Of a DNA stretch of 64,000 bases, positions 7,836-17,056 are shown piece by piece. The position numbers and the translations under genes were made by a program. This DNA is from Solibacillus sp. FSL R5-0449. GTDB taxonomy: Bacteria; Bacillota; Bacilli; Bacillales_A; Planococcaceae. The notes under the pieces were generated by a model, which was not told where the DNA came from, made no database searches, and worked only from the letters and a program-made list of their open reading frames with translations. The stretch's first letter is position 1; every line of letters starts with the position of its first letter. The stretch covers positions 2,766,001 to 2,830,000 of the forward strand of contig NZ_CP150239.1 of NCBI RefSeq assembly GCF_037975215.1, in the 5' to 3' direction.

Positions 7836-8489
7836 CTATTCAATCTTATCCGGGGTTGACGCCATGATAAGTTCTTTTCCATAAGTAGATGGATCTACTA
7901 ATGCTTTAAGCATCACATGTGCGACATCCGCTCTATTTGTTCGAGGCGCTCTAGGCATTTTATAACCAGTTGCTGCATCACGAACAAGAGGATTTTCCAT
8001 TTTCACTCCATTAAACAATGGACCAGGATGAACTGTTGTCCAATCTAATCCGGAATCTCTAAATTTGATTTCGCCTGCCAAATGATCTGCAAAATTTCCT
8101 TTTAAGAAGGTGCGTGTACCAAGTCGATAAGGATAGCGTGTATTATTAAATGTATTTCCAACACCTAAAGCAGACAAACTTACGATTCGTTTTACATTTG
8201 CAACCCTCATTGCTGTAATTACATTTGGTACCACCCATTCAAATAATCTATCATTGCGATTTGAAATGGAATTACCAAGCGCCATAAATACAGCATCAAC
8301 TTCTTTTATTGCTTTAGTCAACAATTCAATATTATCTAAATTACCAGTGAAAACTGTTAAATTCTTTTGTGTTTGCATAGATTCAGGACGTCTGACGAAA
8401 GCGATTACCTCATAACCTTTTTCTAAACTTTGTTTCACTAATGCTTGACCTGTGCGACCAGTTGCACCAATAATTAATAGTTTCATCAC
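7836..8489 (-). CDS. NAD(P)-binding SDR-like oxidoreductase (NmrA/YwnB type), 217 aa
   Basis: Begins with the Rossmann signature IIGATGRTGQALVKQ (about residues 5-19) followed by a strand with VRRPESM, typical of NAD(P)H-binding proteins of the PF13460 type. It lacks the classical SDR YxxxK, as atypical members do. These are soluble enzymes or redox sensors of unknown substrate. Two starts fit (GTG 8489, ATG 8486); GGAG spacing favours GTG. It lies 42 bases after the phosphoesterase gene on the same strand and may belong to the TetR-controlled unit. Confidence 0.82.
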   Translation of the reverse strand: MMKLLIIGATGRTGQALVKQSLEKGYEVIAFVRRPESMQTQKNLTVFTGNLDNIELLTKAIKEVDAVFMALGNSISNRNDRLFEWVVPNVITAMRVANVKRIVSLSALGVGNTFNNTRYPYRLGTRTFLKGNFADHLAGEIKFRDSGLDWTTVHPGPLFNGVKMENPLVRDAATGYKMPRAPRTNRADVAHVMLKALVDPSTYGKELIMASTPDKIE

Positions 8490-8531
8490 TATTTCACTCC
8501 CTTATCCATTTCTAATTTAAATGATGACATT

Positions 8532-9677
8532 TTAATCCAAAATAATTTCTACAATTTCGTTATTCGTTCCTACTCGCATGGGCATTCCCCACGTACCAAC
8601 ACCAGAAGTAACGATTACATGTGGACTATTAGGATTTTTTTGATAATGTCCATAATCGACTTCAAATACATGTTTTGTTATAAGGTTCCCCGGGAAAATC
8701 TGACCTTTATGCGTATGTCCCGATAAAATTAAATCCACATGGTTATTGTATTGATCTAAATTACTCGGCGTATGATCCATTACAATTAGTGGCAGTTCCG
8801 GATCAATTTCATCCAATATTTCTTGGATATCTTTTCTTATTAAGTCTCCGTACCCACCAATTGGTGAAGGATCTAAGCGTCCAACTAATGCAAAGCGCTC
8901 ATCAATAATCAAATACTCATCTTTTAATAACGTAATGTTACTACTTTCAATTAGCTCTACCATTCTAGTAAATGTTTTACCACCATCATGGTTACCAAGC
9001 GTTGCAAATACACCATACGTTGCTTCCAGCTGTTTGAATAACTCCCTTACTCGTTCAGGATTTTTAATTGTATTATAATCATCATTAAAAATATCTCCTG
9101 GAATCGCAATTATATCTGGTTTCATTGCATTAATCCTCTCAACTATTTCCTCAAGTCGACTTTCTGAATGCACTGCTCCTAAATGTAAATCGCTGATTAA
9201 AACAATTTTCAAATGCGGAGAAACAACTGAATCCTTCGTTTCAATCTTATATTGTACTTCTTTAATCTGCATCGCATTACATGTACCGTATCCTACAAAG
9301 CCAATTGTACATAAAATAGCAAAAAGCCAAGTCCATACGAGAACATTTGAAGGAATTGGTGAAGAAATCAACTGAAATATAGTCCCGATAAATAAAACAA
9401 AATCTGCCACAACGAATGCTAACAATAAATAGATGAAAATTCCCATCCAGTAAGAACCAAACCAAGTTGCAAACTCATCAATAGCTCCGGGTACAGGTAA
9501 AAATACGAGGATAAAGGTAAGCGCAATAACACCATACATACATGCAAATATCCAAGTATTGATTGTCGGAAAAATAAGTACAAGCCCCCTATAAAGTCGG
9601 TGGCCAATATATAGATTGGCACCGCCATATAGGAGGAGTACAAGTGATATTCCAAAAAACATGGTCAATTTACTCAT
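8532..9677 (-). CDS. Membrane-anchored metallophosphoesterase, 381 aa
   Basis: Four hydrophobic segments in the first 130 residues are followed by a calcineurin-like domain. Metal-binding motifs are in order: SDLHLG (162-167), GDIFND (194-199), GNHDGG (228-233), a MDHTP stretch and SGHTHKGQ. This is the YkuE/YaeI-like arrangement; such enzymes hydrolyse phosphoesters near the membrane, but no substrate can be read. AGGAGGAG precedes the ATG. It starts 9 bases after the stop of the YhgE-type exporter gene, so both are very likely one operon. Confidence 0.9.
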   Translation of the reverse strand: MSKLTMFFGISLVLLLYGGANLYIGHRLYRGLVLIFPTINTWIFACMYGVIALTFILVFLPVPGAIDEFATWFGSYWMGIFIYLLLAFVVADFVLFIGTIFQLISSPIPSNVLVWTWLFAILCTIGFVGYGTCNAMQIKEVQYKIETKDSVVSPHLKIVLISDLHLGAVHSESRLEEIVERINAMKPDIIAIPGDIFNDDYNTIKNPERVRELFKQLEATYGVFATLGNHDGGKTFTRMVELIESSNITLLKDEYLIIDERFALVGRLDPSPIGGYGDLIRKDIQEILDEIDPELPLIVMDHTPSNLDQYNNHVDLILSGHTHKGQIFPGNLITKHVFEVDYGHYQKNPNSPHVIVTSGVGTWGMPMRVGTNNEIVEIILD

Positions 9678-9686
9678 ACACTCCTC

Positions 9687-10877
9687 CTATGCTTCTACTT
9701 GCTCAGCTACAATTTCTTCTTGTTTATCTTTTGATTTCTTCCATACACTTAATATAATAACAACACAACTTACACCGATCATCCATACTTGTGTAGCAAC
9801 TAAGTCCCAAGATAATTCGGCATTAAAGAAGAATAGTTCACGTAATCCTTCTACCATGAAGCGCATTGGTAACAAAGGATATAGCCAGTCACGATAAAAT
9901 ACTGACATCATTTCTGGTGCTAACCCAAATAACGGTGCGCCAAAGAATAATAGTAAGACGAAAATTGGCATCGCTCTAAAACCAATCCATGAGAATAACG
10001 CTAAAATCAATAGAATAAAGCTAATTGAAGTAATGCTTAAAAATAATGCCGTATCCATAAACGATGGAATGTTTAATCCTACAATATCGCCTGCAATCCA
10101 CGTAAAGCCAAATCCTATAAATATTGCGGCAATGAACGCCATCAGTAATTGTAAGCCTTTTGTTGCAAAGCTTTCTTTACGAGACACATGCTTTAATTTA
10201 CTTGCTGTAAAGAATAAAATCGCAGCCCCTACTAAACTTGCTAACCACATTGGCTGTAGCATTAAAAATGGTGCATTGCCGTTTGCTGTATTTTTAGATA
10301 CTTCATTGACGTTAATTACGTTTTTTTGAATAGGTGTTACAAGGTTTCCAGCAAGCTGTGCTGATACAAGCTCACCATTTTTTTCAGCACTTTCGATCAA
10401 CTGTGTACGTACAGCATTGTTCATATTATCAACAACACCATTTAAGACTTGCCCTGCAATTGTTGATACTTGCATGTGCATCCCTTGGTTAATATAAATT
10501 TGCACCGCAGGATTCGTCGGTGCTGGTGTTTGAAGAGATACTTGCTTTTCACTAAAATTATTTGGGATTACAAGTGCGCCGTAATACTTCTGCGCATCTA
10601 ACCCTTTTTGTACAGCTTCATCACTCTCTACAAATACCCATTTAATCATTTCAGATGCTTCTAAATCACTCGACCCGTTTTCAATCATGTCAACGATTGT
10701 TTGCCCCATATTCATTGTCGTTCCGTTCGGTAACGTTACTCCCTCGTCCTCATTGACAATTGCAATTGGTAAATCCCTTACCTTTGGCTGAACGTTCGGA
10801 TAGAGCGTTAACGAAAAGATGAAAATAATCGCGAGTGTAATGAACGGTAACGCTAACACTAATTTATTCTTTAACAT
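9687..10877 (-). CDS. YhgE/Pip-type ABC-2 membrane exporter, 396 aa
   Basis: Short YhgE/Pip-like layout: one N-terminal membrane helix, an extracytoplasmic domain (PIAIVNEDEGVTLPNGTTMN, then ALVIPNNFSEKQ) and about five C-terminal helices. This is the ABC-2-like permease form without a nucleotide-binding subunit nearby. AGGAGGAAGA precedes the ATG. The gene is divergent from the TetR gene at 11034, with two inverted repeats between them, so it is probably the main TetR target. Likely role: drug or lipid-like molecule export, by family analogy only. Confidence 0.83.
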   Translation of the reverse strand: MLKNKLVLALPFITLAIIFIFSLTLYPNVQPKVRDLPIAIVNEDEGVTLPNGTTMNMGQTIVDMIENGSSDLEASEMIKWVFVESDEAVQKGLDAQKYYGALVIPNNFSEKQVSLQTPAPTNPAVQIYINQGMHMQVSTIAGQVLNGVVDNMNNAVRTQLIESAEKNGELVSAQLAGNLVTPIQKNVINVNEVSKNTANGNAPFLMLQPMWLASLVGAAILFFTASKLKHVSRKESFATKGLQLLMAFIAAIFIGFGFTWIAGDIVGLNIPSFMDTALFLSITSISFILLILALFSWIGFRAMPIFVLLLFFGAPLFGLAPEMMSVFYRDWLYPLLPMRFMVEGLRELFFFNAELSWDLVATQVWMIGVSCVVIILSVWKKSKDKQEEIVAEQVEA

Positions 10878-10891
10878 TCTTCTTCCTCCTT

Positions 10892-10910
10892 AAACAACGA
10901 CATGTTGTTT
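10892..10910. promoter_or_regulatory. Candidate TetR operator 1
   Basis: Inverted repeat AAACAAC-GACAT-GTTGTTT, 14 bases upstream of the exporter start, in the divergent spacer. It shares the ACAAC/GTTGT half-site with operator 2. Confidence 0.6.
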
Positions 10911-10972
10911 TACTACTTTGATTTGATTATAATGAGCGTATAAACGATGAACAACAAGCAAAATAAAGCGAT

Positions 10973-10990
10973 GTGTTGCGTATACAACAC
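10973..10990. promoter_or_regulatory. Candidate TetR operator 2
   Basis: Inverted repeat GTGTTG-CGTATA-CAACAC, about 45 bases upstream of the tetR start; a further GTGTTGTG half-site follows. Location and shared half-sites support autoregulation by the TetR protein. Confidence 0.6.
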
Positions 10991-11033
10991 TAAGTTCAAT
11001 TGTGTTGTGAAAAGTTAAAGGAGGTAATAATGA

Positions 11034-11654
11034 ATGAATCCACTACACCCAGATTTACGCGTTGTTCGAACACGACAAGCGATACGGAATGCATTTTTTG
11101 AACTATTAGAGGAAAAAGGCTTTGAAGCCATTACAGTGAAAGATATTACAACAAGAGCAACGATTAACAGGGCAACCTTTTACGCACATTATGATGATAA
11201 ATTTGCGCTCATGAACGCATTAGAGGAAGAAATGATGCAAGAACTGAATAACATTACTACGGAAAATATCCCCGCGCTGATCAAACTGATAGAAGAAGGT
11301 AATAATAAAATGAAGACAAGCCCCATTGCTGTTGCCACACTTACATACATTGGGCAAAATCGGACATTTATGAAAGCAATGCTTGGTCCACATGGTAATA
11401 TTGCTTTCCAATTACGGTTAAAGGACTTCATTTGGAAATCAATCTTCTCAAATGATGCCCATCCCTTCATTAAAAAGGACAAACTGCTTGTACCAGGGCA
11501 ATATTTGGCTTCATACATCGCTTCTGCACATATTGGTGTAATTCAACAATGGTTAATGGATGGAACGAAAGAAACACCTGAAGAAATGGCGAACATCCTT
11601 TCAACAATGACGGTGAACGGCATTGTTTATGCGGCAGGGTTAAAGCATCCATAG
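11034..11654 (+). CDS. TetR/AcrR-family regulator, 206 aa
   Basis: N-terminal HTH of the TetR family: RTRQAIRNAFFELLEEKGFE, then VKDITTRATINRATFYAHYDDK (about residues 12-55). The C-terminal ligand domain is the type common in Bacillales TetR regulators next to YhgE-like exporters. AGGAGG lies 9 bases before the ATG. Divergent from the exporter with two candidate operators between; likely a ligand-released repressor of the exporter, phosphoesterase and oxidoreductase unit. Ends in the terminator at 11656-11695. Confidence 0.9.
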   Translation: MNPLHPDLRVVRTRQAIRNAFFELLEEKGFEAITVKDITTRATINRATFYAHYDDKFALMNALEEEMMQELNNITTENIPALIKLIEEGNNKMKTSPIAVATLTYIGQNRTFMKAMLGPHGNIAFQLRLKDFIWKSIFSNDAHPFIKKDKLLVPGQYLASYIASAHIGVIQQWLMDGTKETPEEMANILSTMTVNGIVYAAGLKHP

Positions 11655-11655
11655 A

Positions 11656-11695
11656 AAAAGCCAGCAATCCAGATAAATGGACTGCTAGCTTTTTT
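11656..11695. terminator. Bidirectional intrinsic terminator
   Basis: Stem AAAAAGCCAGCAATCCA / TGGACTGCTAGCTTTTTT between the convergent tetR and MMPL genes, with T-runs on both strands. Confidence 0.85.
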
Positions 11696-11698
11696 CTG

Positions 11699-13882
11699 TT
11701 ATTTCTTTTCTTTTTCTACCATTTTTAAGACGGCTTCGCCTTCCATATCGACGTTCGGCAAGATACGGTCTAACCATTTCGGCATATACCAAGCTGATTT
11801 ACCAAGTAACATCATAACAGCTGGTACCATCATCATACGGACAACAAACGCATCGAAAATAACACCGAACGTTAATGTTAAGCCGATAATTTTAGTCATT
11901 GGATCTGTTGAGAACATAAAGCCACCAAATACAGCGACCATAATAAGGGCAGCAGCTACGACAACACCGCCACTATCACGTACTCCCGCCATAACCGCTT
12001 TACGTGCGTTACCTGAATGGGCAAATTCTTCACGCATACGGCTTACTAAGAATACTTCATAGTCCATCGCTAAACCGAATAAAATACCTGTTGCGATAAT
12101 TGGTAAGAAACTTAAAACTGGACTCGTTGTCACGAAACCAAATAGTTCATAGAAGTTTCCGTCTTGAACAACCCATGTGACAAACCCTAATGTGGCACCT
12201 AATGATAAGACGAAGCCAAGTACTGCTTTAAGTGGTACTAAGATTGAACGGAATGCAACCATGAAAATAATGAACGCTAATACAACAATGATCGATGCGA
12301 ATACTGGTAAAGCCTCTGATAAACGTTCAGAAATGTCGATATACATCGCTGTATTACCTGTCACATTTAATTTCACGCCGTCAAATTTTGTATCACGTAG
12401 CTCATGTACAAGCTCTATTGTTTTTTCATCACTTGGACCATTCATTGGATTTAATGTCAGTACAGCCATTTCACCTGATTCTTTTGGAATCACATTTGTA
12501 ATGACATCGACTTGATCCATTGCTAAAATATCAGCTTGTAGTTGGTCAAGTTTCGATAATACTTCCCCATCTTTTTCTGTTGCCTCTACTACAACCACAA
12601 GTGACGCGTGAACTCCTTCACCATAACCCTCTTTTAATAAATCATACGCATCACGCTGAGGTGTGCCTTCTTCATACACGCCATCATCCGGTAATCCTAG
12701 TTCCATATGGAAAATCGGAATCGCTGTAATAGCTAAAAACGCAATCGTAATTGTAGCAATTAAAACAGGGATTTTGTTTAAAACCTTCGCCCAGCCTTGT
12801 AATAACTTACCTGAGAATTTCACTCGATCTGTTACTCTTTCAGCTATCGTCTTTTTACGATCAACTGCAGGTGTGATTTTTTCACCAAATAACATTAATA
12901 CGGCAGGTGTAACAATCACTGCAATTAATATCGCAATGAATACTGTTAACGCTGCTGAAATCCCCATCATTGTTAAGAATGGAATTTGTGGAACAGCTAA
13001 TGCTAATAACGCAATAATTACCGTAATCCCAGCAAACACAACTGCTGTACCAGCTGTACCATTTGCAATGGCAATCGACTGTTGAATCGAATACCCTTTT
13101 GCAAACTCTTGACGGAAACGAGAAATAATAAATAATCCGTAATCAATGCCTACTGCAATTCCAAGCATTGCAGCTAACGTGATTGCTACAAATGCAACTG
13201 TAGCGTAATTTGAAATAATCATGACACCGCATAAACCGATAATTAAGCCAATGATCGCTGTAATTACAGGCATACCCGCTAAAAGAAGTGAGCCGAACGT
13301 AAAGAATAAAATTACAACCGCCACAATGACACCAATTACCTCTGAAGACATATCGCTAGGTCCTTGATTATATATCTCAGTTTCTGAAGAATACAATTCG
13401 GTCTGAATACCTGCATCTTCTGTGATTGCAAACGTTTCACGCAGTTCATCTGCTTGTGACAATTTAAATTCTGAAGAAGTTACATCATAAATGGCCATTA
13501 AGAAGCCGATTGTTTGCTCTTCATTATAATTTTGTAGCATATCTGGTGTGACAACTGTTTCAACACCATCAATTGCTGCAACTTCCTCTGCTAATGAAGC
13601 TAATGAAGTTTTTACATCCTCATCGACTAACGTTTTGCCTTCAGGTGCTTTCACTATGATTTGCATTTGAGCACCGGCGTCCCCAACTTCAGGGAATTCC
13701 TCTTTTAACATATCAATCGTATCCTGAGCTGGCGTGCCAGGGATTGTCATATCATCTTTTAATTGTGGGCCTAACACACCTGCCATGACACCAACTGCAA
13801 TTAAAATCGCTAGTAAACCTGCAATAATTGACTTCGGATGGCGTGTTGAAAATAACCCTAATTTGTACAATAACTTTGCCAC
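11699..13882 (-). CDS. ydfJ: MMPL/RND-type membrane transporter (YdfJ-like), 727 aa
   Basis: Two homologous halves, each with one helix, a large extracytoplasmic loop and five helices, including GIAVGIDYGLFIISRFRQEF and its partner GLAMDYEVFLVSRMREEF, the MMPL signatures. Such proteins export lipids or drugs using the proton gradient. Length fits YdfJ. I prefer the GTG start at 13882, seven bases after AGAGGAG; an upstream ATG at 13900 overlaps that site. Two-component genes lie immediately upstream on the same strand. In Bacillus subtilis YdfHI is reported to control ydfJ, and gene order here fits that. Confidence 0.9.
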   Translation of the reverse strand: MAKLLYKLGLFSTRHPKSIIAGLLAILIAVGVMAGVLGPQLKDDMTIPGTPAQDTIDMLKEEFPEVGDAGAQMQIIVKAPEGKTLVDEDVKTSLASLAEEVAAIDGVETVVTPDMLQNYNEEQTIGFLMAIYDVTSSEFKLSQADELRETFAITEDAGIQTELYSSETEIYNQGPSDMSSEVIGVIVAVVILFFTFGSLLLAGMPVITAIIGLIIGLCGVMIISNYATVAFVAITLAAMLGIAVGIDYGLFIISRFRQEFAKGYSIQQSIAIANGTAGTAVVFAGITVIIALLALAVPQIPFLTMMGISAALTVFIAILIAVIVTPAVLMLFGEKITPAVDRKKTIAERVTDRVKFSGKLLQGWAKVLNKIPVLIATITIAFLAITAIPIFHMELGLPDDGVYEEGTPQRDAYDLLKEGYGEGVHASLVVVVEATEKDGEVLSKLDQLQADILAMDQVDVITNVIPKESGEMAVLTLNPMNGPSDEKTIELVHELRDTKFDGVKLNVTGNTAMYIDISERLSEALPVFASIIVVLAFIIFMVAFRSILVPLKAVLGFVLSLGATLGFVTWVVQDGNFYELFGFVTTSPVLSFLPIIATGILFGLAMDYEVFLVSRMREEFAHSGNARKAVMAGVRDSGGVVVAAALIMVAVFGGFMFSTDPMTKIIGLTLTFGVIFDAFVVRMMMVPAVMMLLGKSAWYMPKWLDRILPNVDMEGEAVLKMVEKEKK

Positions 13883-13931
13883 AATATTTACTCCTCTCAT
13901 GTTGAATACATTGTTATCGTACGATAGAAAA

Positions 13932-13962
13932 ATGCCCGAACGTAGTGACGTTTGGGCATGTT
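13932..13962 (-). terminator. Terminator between ydfI and ydfJ
   Basis: ATGCCCGAACGT / ACGTTTGGGCAT hairpin followed on the minus strand by TTTTTC. It separates the two-component operon from the exporter gene, which must then have its own promoter in the remaining 50 bases. Confidence 0.7.
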
Positions 13963-13966
13963 TTCA

Positions 13967-14584
13967 TTAGATTAAATTTTTCTCAATGGCGACTGAAAGA
14001 GCCTGGGTACGTGATTTCACATCAAGTTTTTCGTAGATTACGGTTAAATAATTTTTTAGCGTACGTTCGGAAATAAAAAGCTTATCCGCAATTTCACTGT
14101 TTTTTAAACCTTTTGAGAGGTAATTTAAAATAATAAGCTCCTTTTGTGTTAAAAATAATTTATTTGCCTGACTGTCTTTCGCTACCGTAATCGCTTCTTC
14201 AATATCAGGTGGAAACCACGTTTCATCATTTGCCACTTTATTGATCGTTTCATAAATGACGCTACGTTTTGCATCTTTCAGTAGGTAGCTCTTTACACCG
14301 AGCTCTACGGCTTCAAGAAGCATATACTTTTCTTTATAGGTTGTCAAAACAATAACAGGAATATGTCGTCCTGACTTTTTTAATGCACGCAGCACACCAA
14401 TGCCGTCTAGTACGGGCATATTTAAATCAAGTAAAATGAGCTCAGGCTCTAGTGTTTCGAGCATTTTAAGTGCTTCCTGTCCATTTTCTGCTTCTCCGAT
14501 GACCTCGTTCTGTTGCTTTAGTTCAAGTACAAGTCGCAGACCTTCTCGTACAATATCATGGTCATCAATAATGAATATTTTCAT
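13967..14584 (-). CDS. ydfI: NarL/LuxR-type response regulator (YdfI-like), 205 aa
   Basis: Receiver domain with acidic pocket DDHD (7-10), phospho-acceptor D53 in LILLDLNMP and the switch residues in VIVLTTYKEKY, followed by a C-terminal LuxR HTH (LTQKELIILNYLSKGLKNSE, then ISERTLKNYLTVIYEKL). It sits 12 bases after the kinase gene and directly upstream of the MMPL exporter. Likely activates that exporter when phosphorylated. Confidence 0.92.
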   Translation of the reverse strand: MKIFIIDDHDIVREGLRLVLELKQQNEVIGEAENGQEALKMLETLEPELILLDLNMPVLDGIGVLRALKKSGRHIPVIVLTTYKEKYMLLEAVELGVKSYLLKDAKRSVIYETINKVANDETWFPPDIEEAITVAKDSQANKLFLTQKELIILNYLSKGLKNSEIADKLFISERTLKNYLTVIYEKLDVKSRTQALSVAIEKNLI

Positions 14585-14596
14585 TCTTTCACCTAC

Positions 14597-15742
14597 TTAT
14601 AATGGAATTTTCACGATTATTTTTGTCCCTTTGTCTATCTTACGAAAAATGTTAAATTGACCGTTTAGTAGTTCTGTTCGTTCTCTCATCCCAATAATGC
14701 CGTAATGACTCGTCCCACTCGCGCGTGTATAACCTACACCATCATCTTCAATTTCAAAGATTAGAAAATTATGTTCAATCGTTGCTTTGACTTGAATAAC
14801 CTTTGCCCTCGCATGCTTAAACGTATTTGTTACGGCTTCTTTTAAAATCGCAATGATATGATTTGCGATTTCTTCATCTACCACAATGTTATCCTCTAAC
14901 TTCATCTCAATTGGAATCGAAAATAATGTTTTTAAATTCGCAACTTCTTTTACAAGACGATGATTGAGCATTATTTCTTCCGATAAACGTAAATCATCGA
15001 CGACTTCTCTCGCCTCGACAATCGATTGTTCCACTTGCGTTTTGGCTAGTTTCAAGAGCTCCCCAGCTTCTTTCACATCTCCGTCTTCTAAATACTCATC
15101 CATGACTTCCATCTTTAAATTGACACCAATTAGTCGCTGAATCAGTGAATCATGTAAGTCACGTGCCATTCGTTGCCGCTCATTTTGTTTGGTTAATGCT
15201 TCGATCCTTTTATTCGCAAGGAGTAATTCTCTATTTTCCACTTCTTTTTGATTAAAGGTCGCAAACCCTAAAAGGATGAATAGGAGTGAAATTAAAAAGA
15301 TAAATATGGCGTAATCCAATTTATATTGCTCATACATAATCGATAGCATAAAAAAACCATATACAATGTAGAAAACTAAAAATGCCACGAATTTTTTCGC
15401 CTTATTATACAAATAAAAAGACTGCGTAATTAATGTACCGCCAAACACAATTAATACAATAATCGCAAAATCATGAACGAATAAGGATGACAGCAATACT
15501 ATGAGCGATTGGATGAGTAAATAAAATGTCCCTAACCGTATATAGATTTTATTCCCATACCAGTGCAACACGCTTAATAAGATACAGCCTACTATAAAGA
15601 GAAGTGTTTCAATTACTGTTGCACCATTTACTGAAATTAATATTGCAATAATCAGCGTCACCAAAATATGGGCGATCGTAAAAGGGGTTCTCAAAATGGA
15701 CGTATTATAATTGAGGAGCTCAAAATGCTCTTGTACTTTCAT
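14597..15742 (-). CDS. ydfH: HisKA_3-type sensor histidine kinase (YdfH-like), 381 aa
   Basis: About five to six membrane segments (residues 20-160) without a large extracellular domain, a coiled linker, then the HisKA_3 box RMARDLHDSLIQRL with phospho-acceptor H197, and an HATPase domain (LKEAVTNTFKHARA, EDDGVG). The small sensor suggests detection of a membrane-borne signal. It forms an operon with ydfI. Confidence 0.92.
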   Translation of the reverse strand: MKVQEHFELLNYNTSILRTPFTIAHILVTLIIAILISVNGATVIETLLFIVGCILLSVLHWYGNKIYIRLGTFYLLIQSLIVLLSSLFVHDFAIIVLIVFGGTLITQSFYLYNKAKKFVAFLVFYIVYGFFMLSIMYEQYKLDYAIFIFLISLLFILLGFATFNQKEVENRELLLANKRIEALTKQNERQRMARDLHDSLIQRLIGVNLKMEVMDEYLEDGDVKEAGELLKLAKTQVEQSIVEAREVVDDLRLSEEIMLNHRLVKEVANLKTLFSIPIEMKLEDNIVVDEEIANHIIAILKEAVTNTFKHARAKVIQVKATIEHNFLIFEIEDDGVGYTRASGTSHYGIIGMRERTELLNGQFNIFRKIDKGTKIIVKIPL

Positions 15743-15991
15743 TGAATCACTCTTTCATTCTGCATTTTCTTCTATATTTAATTTTTACCCTGATAACAAT
15801 TTCATCCTAATATATATAACGTATCTTATCCACAACCCCCGAAGCAACTGACTTTCGGGCATTTAATTAGCAGAAGAAAAAATGTGTTCCTCCAATATTT
15901 GTTCCATTAACAAAAAACACTTTCCTTATTCAAGGAAAGCGCAGATTGTTAATGTACCCCTGGGGTCGTTTGGTATCTTTCATAAAAGAAG

Positions 15992-16025
15992 GTTATTCAA
16001 TAATATGGCCCGATTGTGGAATAAG
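15992..16025. repeat. Family A palindromic repeat
   Basis: TTATTCAATAATATGGCCCG followed by ATTGTGGAATAAG; both outer arms are recognisable. Confidence 0.8.
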
Positions 16026-16141
16026 AAAATAACTTGCCTATCTACACAGGAATTTAAATAAACTTTTTTACAAATTATCATCTTTATTAAAAATGATCAG
16101 TCTCTATTATAAATTATCGAACTTTATTTCAAAGCCACATG

Positions 16142-16265
16142 AATTCCCGTACTCGAAAAACCAGATTTGAAAGGCTTTTCCCATTGGATAGTGTAATGCA
16201 ATGCCTTCTGGGATGAGGTTGTAACGTAGGCTGGAATCTGTCCCGAGTAGTCCTCTATTAAACCC
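16142..16265 (-). pseudogene. Fragment of a VanZ-family gene
   Basis: Read on the minus strand, about 120 bases match 46211-46335 inside the intact VanZ gene with only scattered mismatches. They cover the codons for the stretch around LIPEGIALHYPMGKAF and IWFFEYGN. There is no start codon or continuing frame, so this is a duplicated, truncated remnant. Confidence 0.85.
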
Positions 16266-16281
16266 AAAAATTAACATTTAA

Positions 16282-16446
16282 TCAATCAACAGTACCAGAA
16301 TACTTATTAAGCAATTTATCCAATTCTTGACTGTGATTTACTACTTCGGGGTGTGTGAACCCTAAATCCTTCGCTTTTTTATACATTTGTTTTCTTTTTA
16401 ATTCAATTCTTATTTTTAATATTGATTTTAATATTAAAATTTTCAT
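16282..16446 (-). CDS. Spo0E-like aspartyl-phosphate phosphatase, 54 aa
   Basis: The C-terminal half reads KAKDLGFTHPEVVNHSQELD then KLLNKYS, an excellent match to the Spo0E core (G...H..V...SQxLDxLLNxY). The N-terminus is a lysine-rich helix. Known relatives dephosphorylate Spo0A~P. The Shine-Dalgarno site is weak. Second such gene in the window, unrelated in position to the ger operon by strand but close to it. Confidence 0.8.
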   Translation of the reverse strand: MKILILKSILKIRIELKRKQMYKKAKDLGFTHPEVVNHSQELDKLLNKYSGTVD

Positions 16447-16831
16447 CCGTTTTTTTCCTTATTTAGTTTTTGATTTACTAATTTATTTTTTTAATTTAAT
16501 ATTCTAAAACATTAAAGCACAGAATTGAATAGAAAATTGAAAATTTAAATTATTCGTAATATTAATAGTTAAATGTAGATAATATTACTATAAAATATAG
16601 TTTTCTTAATTAAACAATAATCTGTCAGGTTATTAATTAGGACGAGTTTAATAAAAAGTAGCAACTGAGTGAATTCAGTTGCTATTTTTAAAATAATTCA
16701 TAAAATCAATGCGAATTCCCATATGATTTGTTGTTTTTTCCTTCTTAAACGAACTTGTATTATACACTTCTTTTATCCTCAAATAAATGCCGGCTTAGAA
16801 CATCGACATCATACAATGGAAAGCCGACCCT
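16447..16831. other. Very A+T-rich gene-free stretch with a terminator-like hairpin
   Basis: A 10-bp stem TAGCAACTGA / TCAGTTGCTA (16659-16684) with A- and T-runs on either side could terminate the ger operon transcript. No coding sequence seen. Confidence 0.55.
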
Positions 16832-17056
16832 TTACCGCATTATTTTAGCTAAAGGGTCAAATAAATAACGAAGAACAGTAATGGGTCCGGACATATTTTC
16901 AAGATTAATAAAGGAAAGAATAATTGACAACATTAAGATTACTGAAACTGTAATTTTATCCGTTTTAGGTGCTTTCTTTAGCCGCTTCCAATCATATAAG
17001 ACAATGGACCAAATACAAACTTGTATGATAAATATCGTCATCCAATCTAATTGCAT
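16832..17056 (-). CDS. Germinant-receptor D subunit-like protein, 74 aa
   Basis: Two hydrophobic segments (about 6-22 and 34-51) around a basic loop (DWKRLKKAPKTDK) and a conserved-looking tail (NLENMSGPITVLRYLF). Small two-helix D proteins encoded next to germinant receptor operons modulate germination in Bacillus; size, topology and position fit. Its ATG overlaps the gerC stop by one base, so translation is coupled. A close paralogue is at 50131-50352. Confidence 0.8.
   Translation of the reverse strand: MQLDWMTIFIIQVCIWSIVLYDWKRLKKAPKTDKITVSVILMLSIILSFINLENMSGPITVLRYLFDPLAKIMR

Larger units (their letters stand above)
15743..16281. other. Gene-free stretch with repeats and a vanZ fragment
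   Basis: Holds an imperfect hairpin (ACTTTCCTTATTCAAGGAAAG, about 15920-15941), a family A copy at 15992-16025 and the vanZ-derived fragment at 16142-16265. No intact gene. Confidence 0.6.

Noticed and set aside
12177-13085. Several plus-strand frames opposite the MMPL gene
   Set aside because: Antisense shadows of a long, well-supported membrane protein gene.
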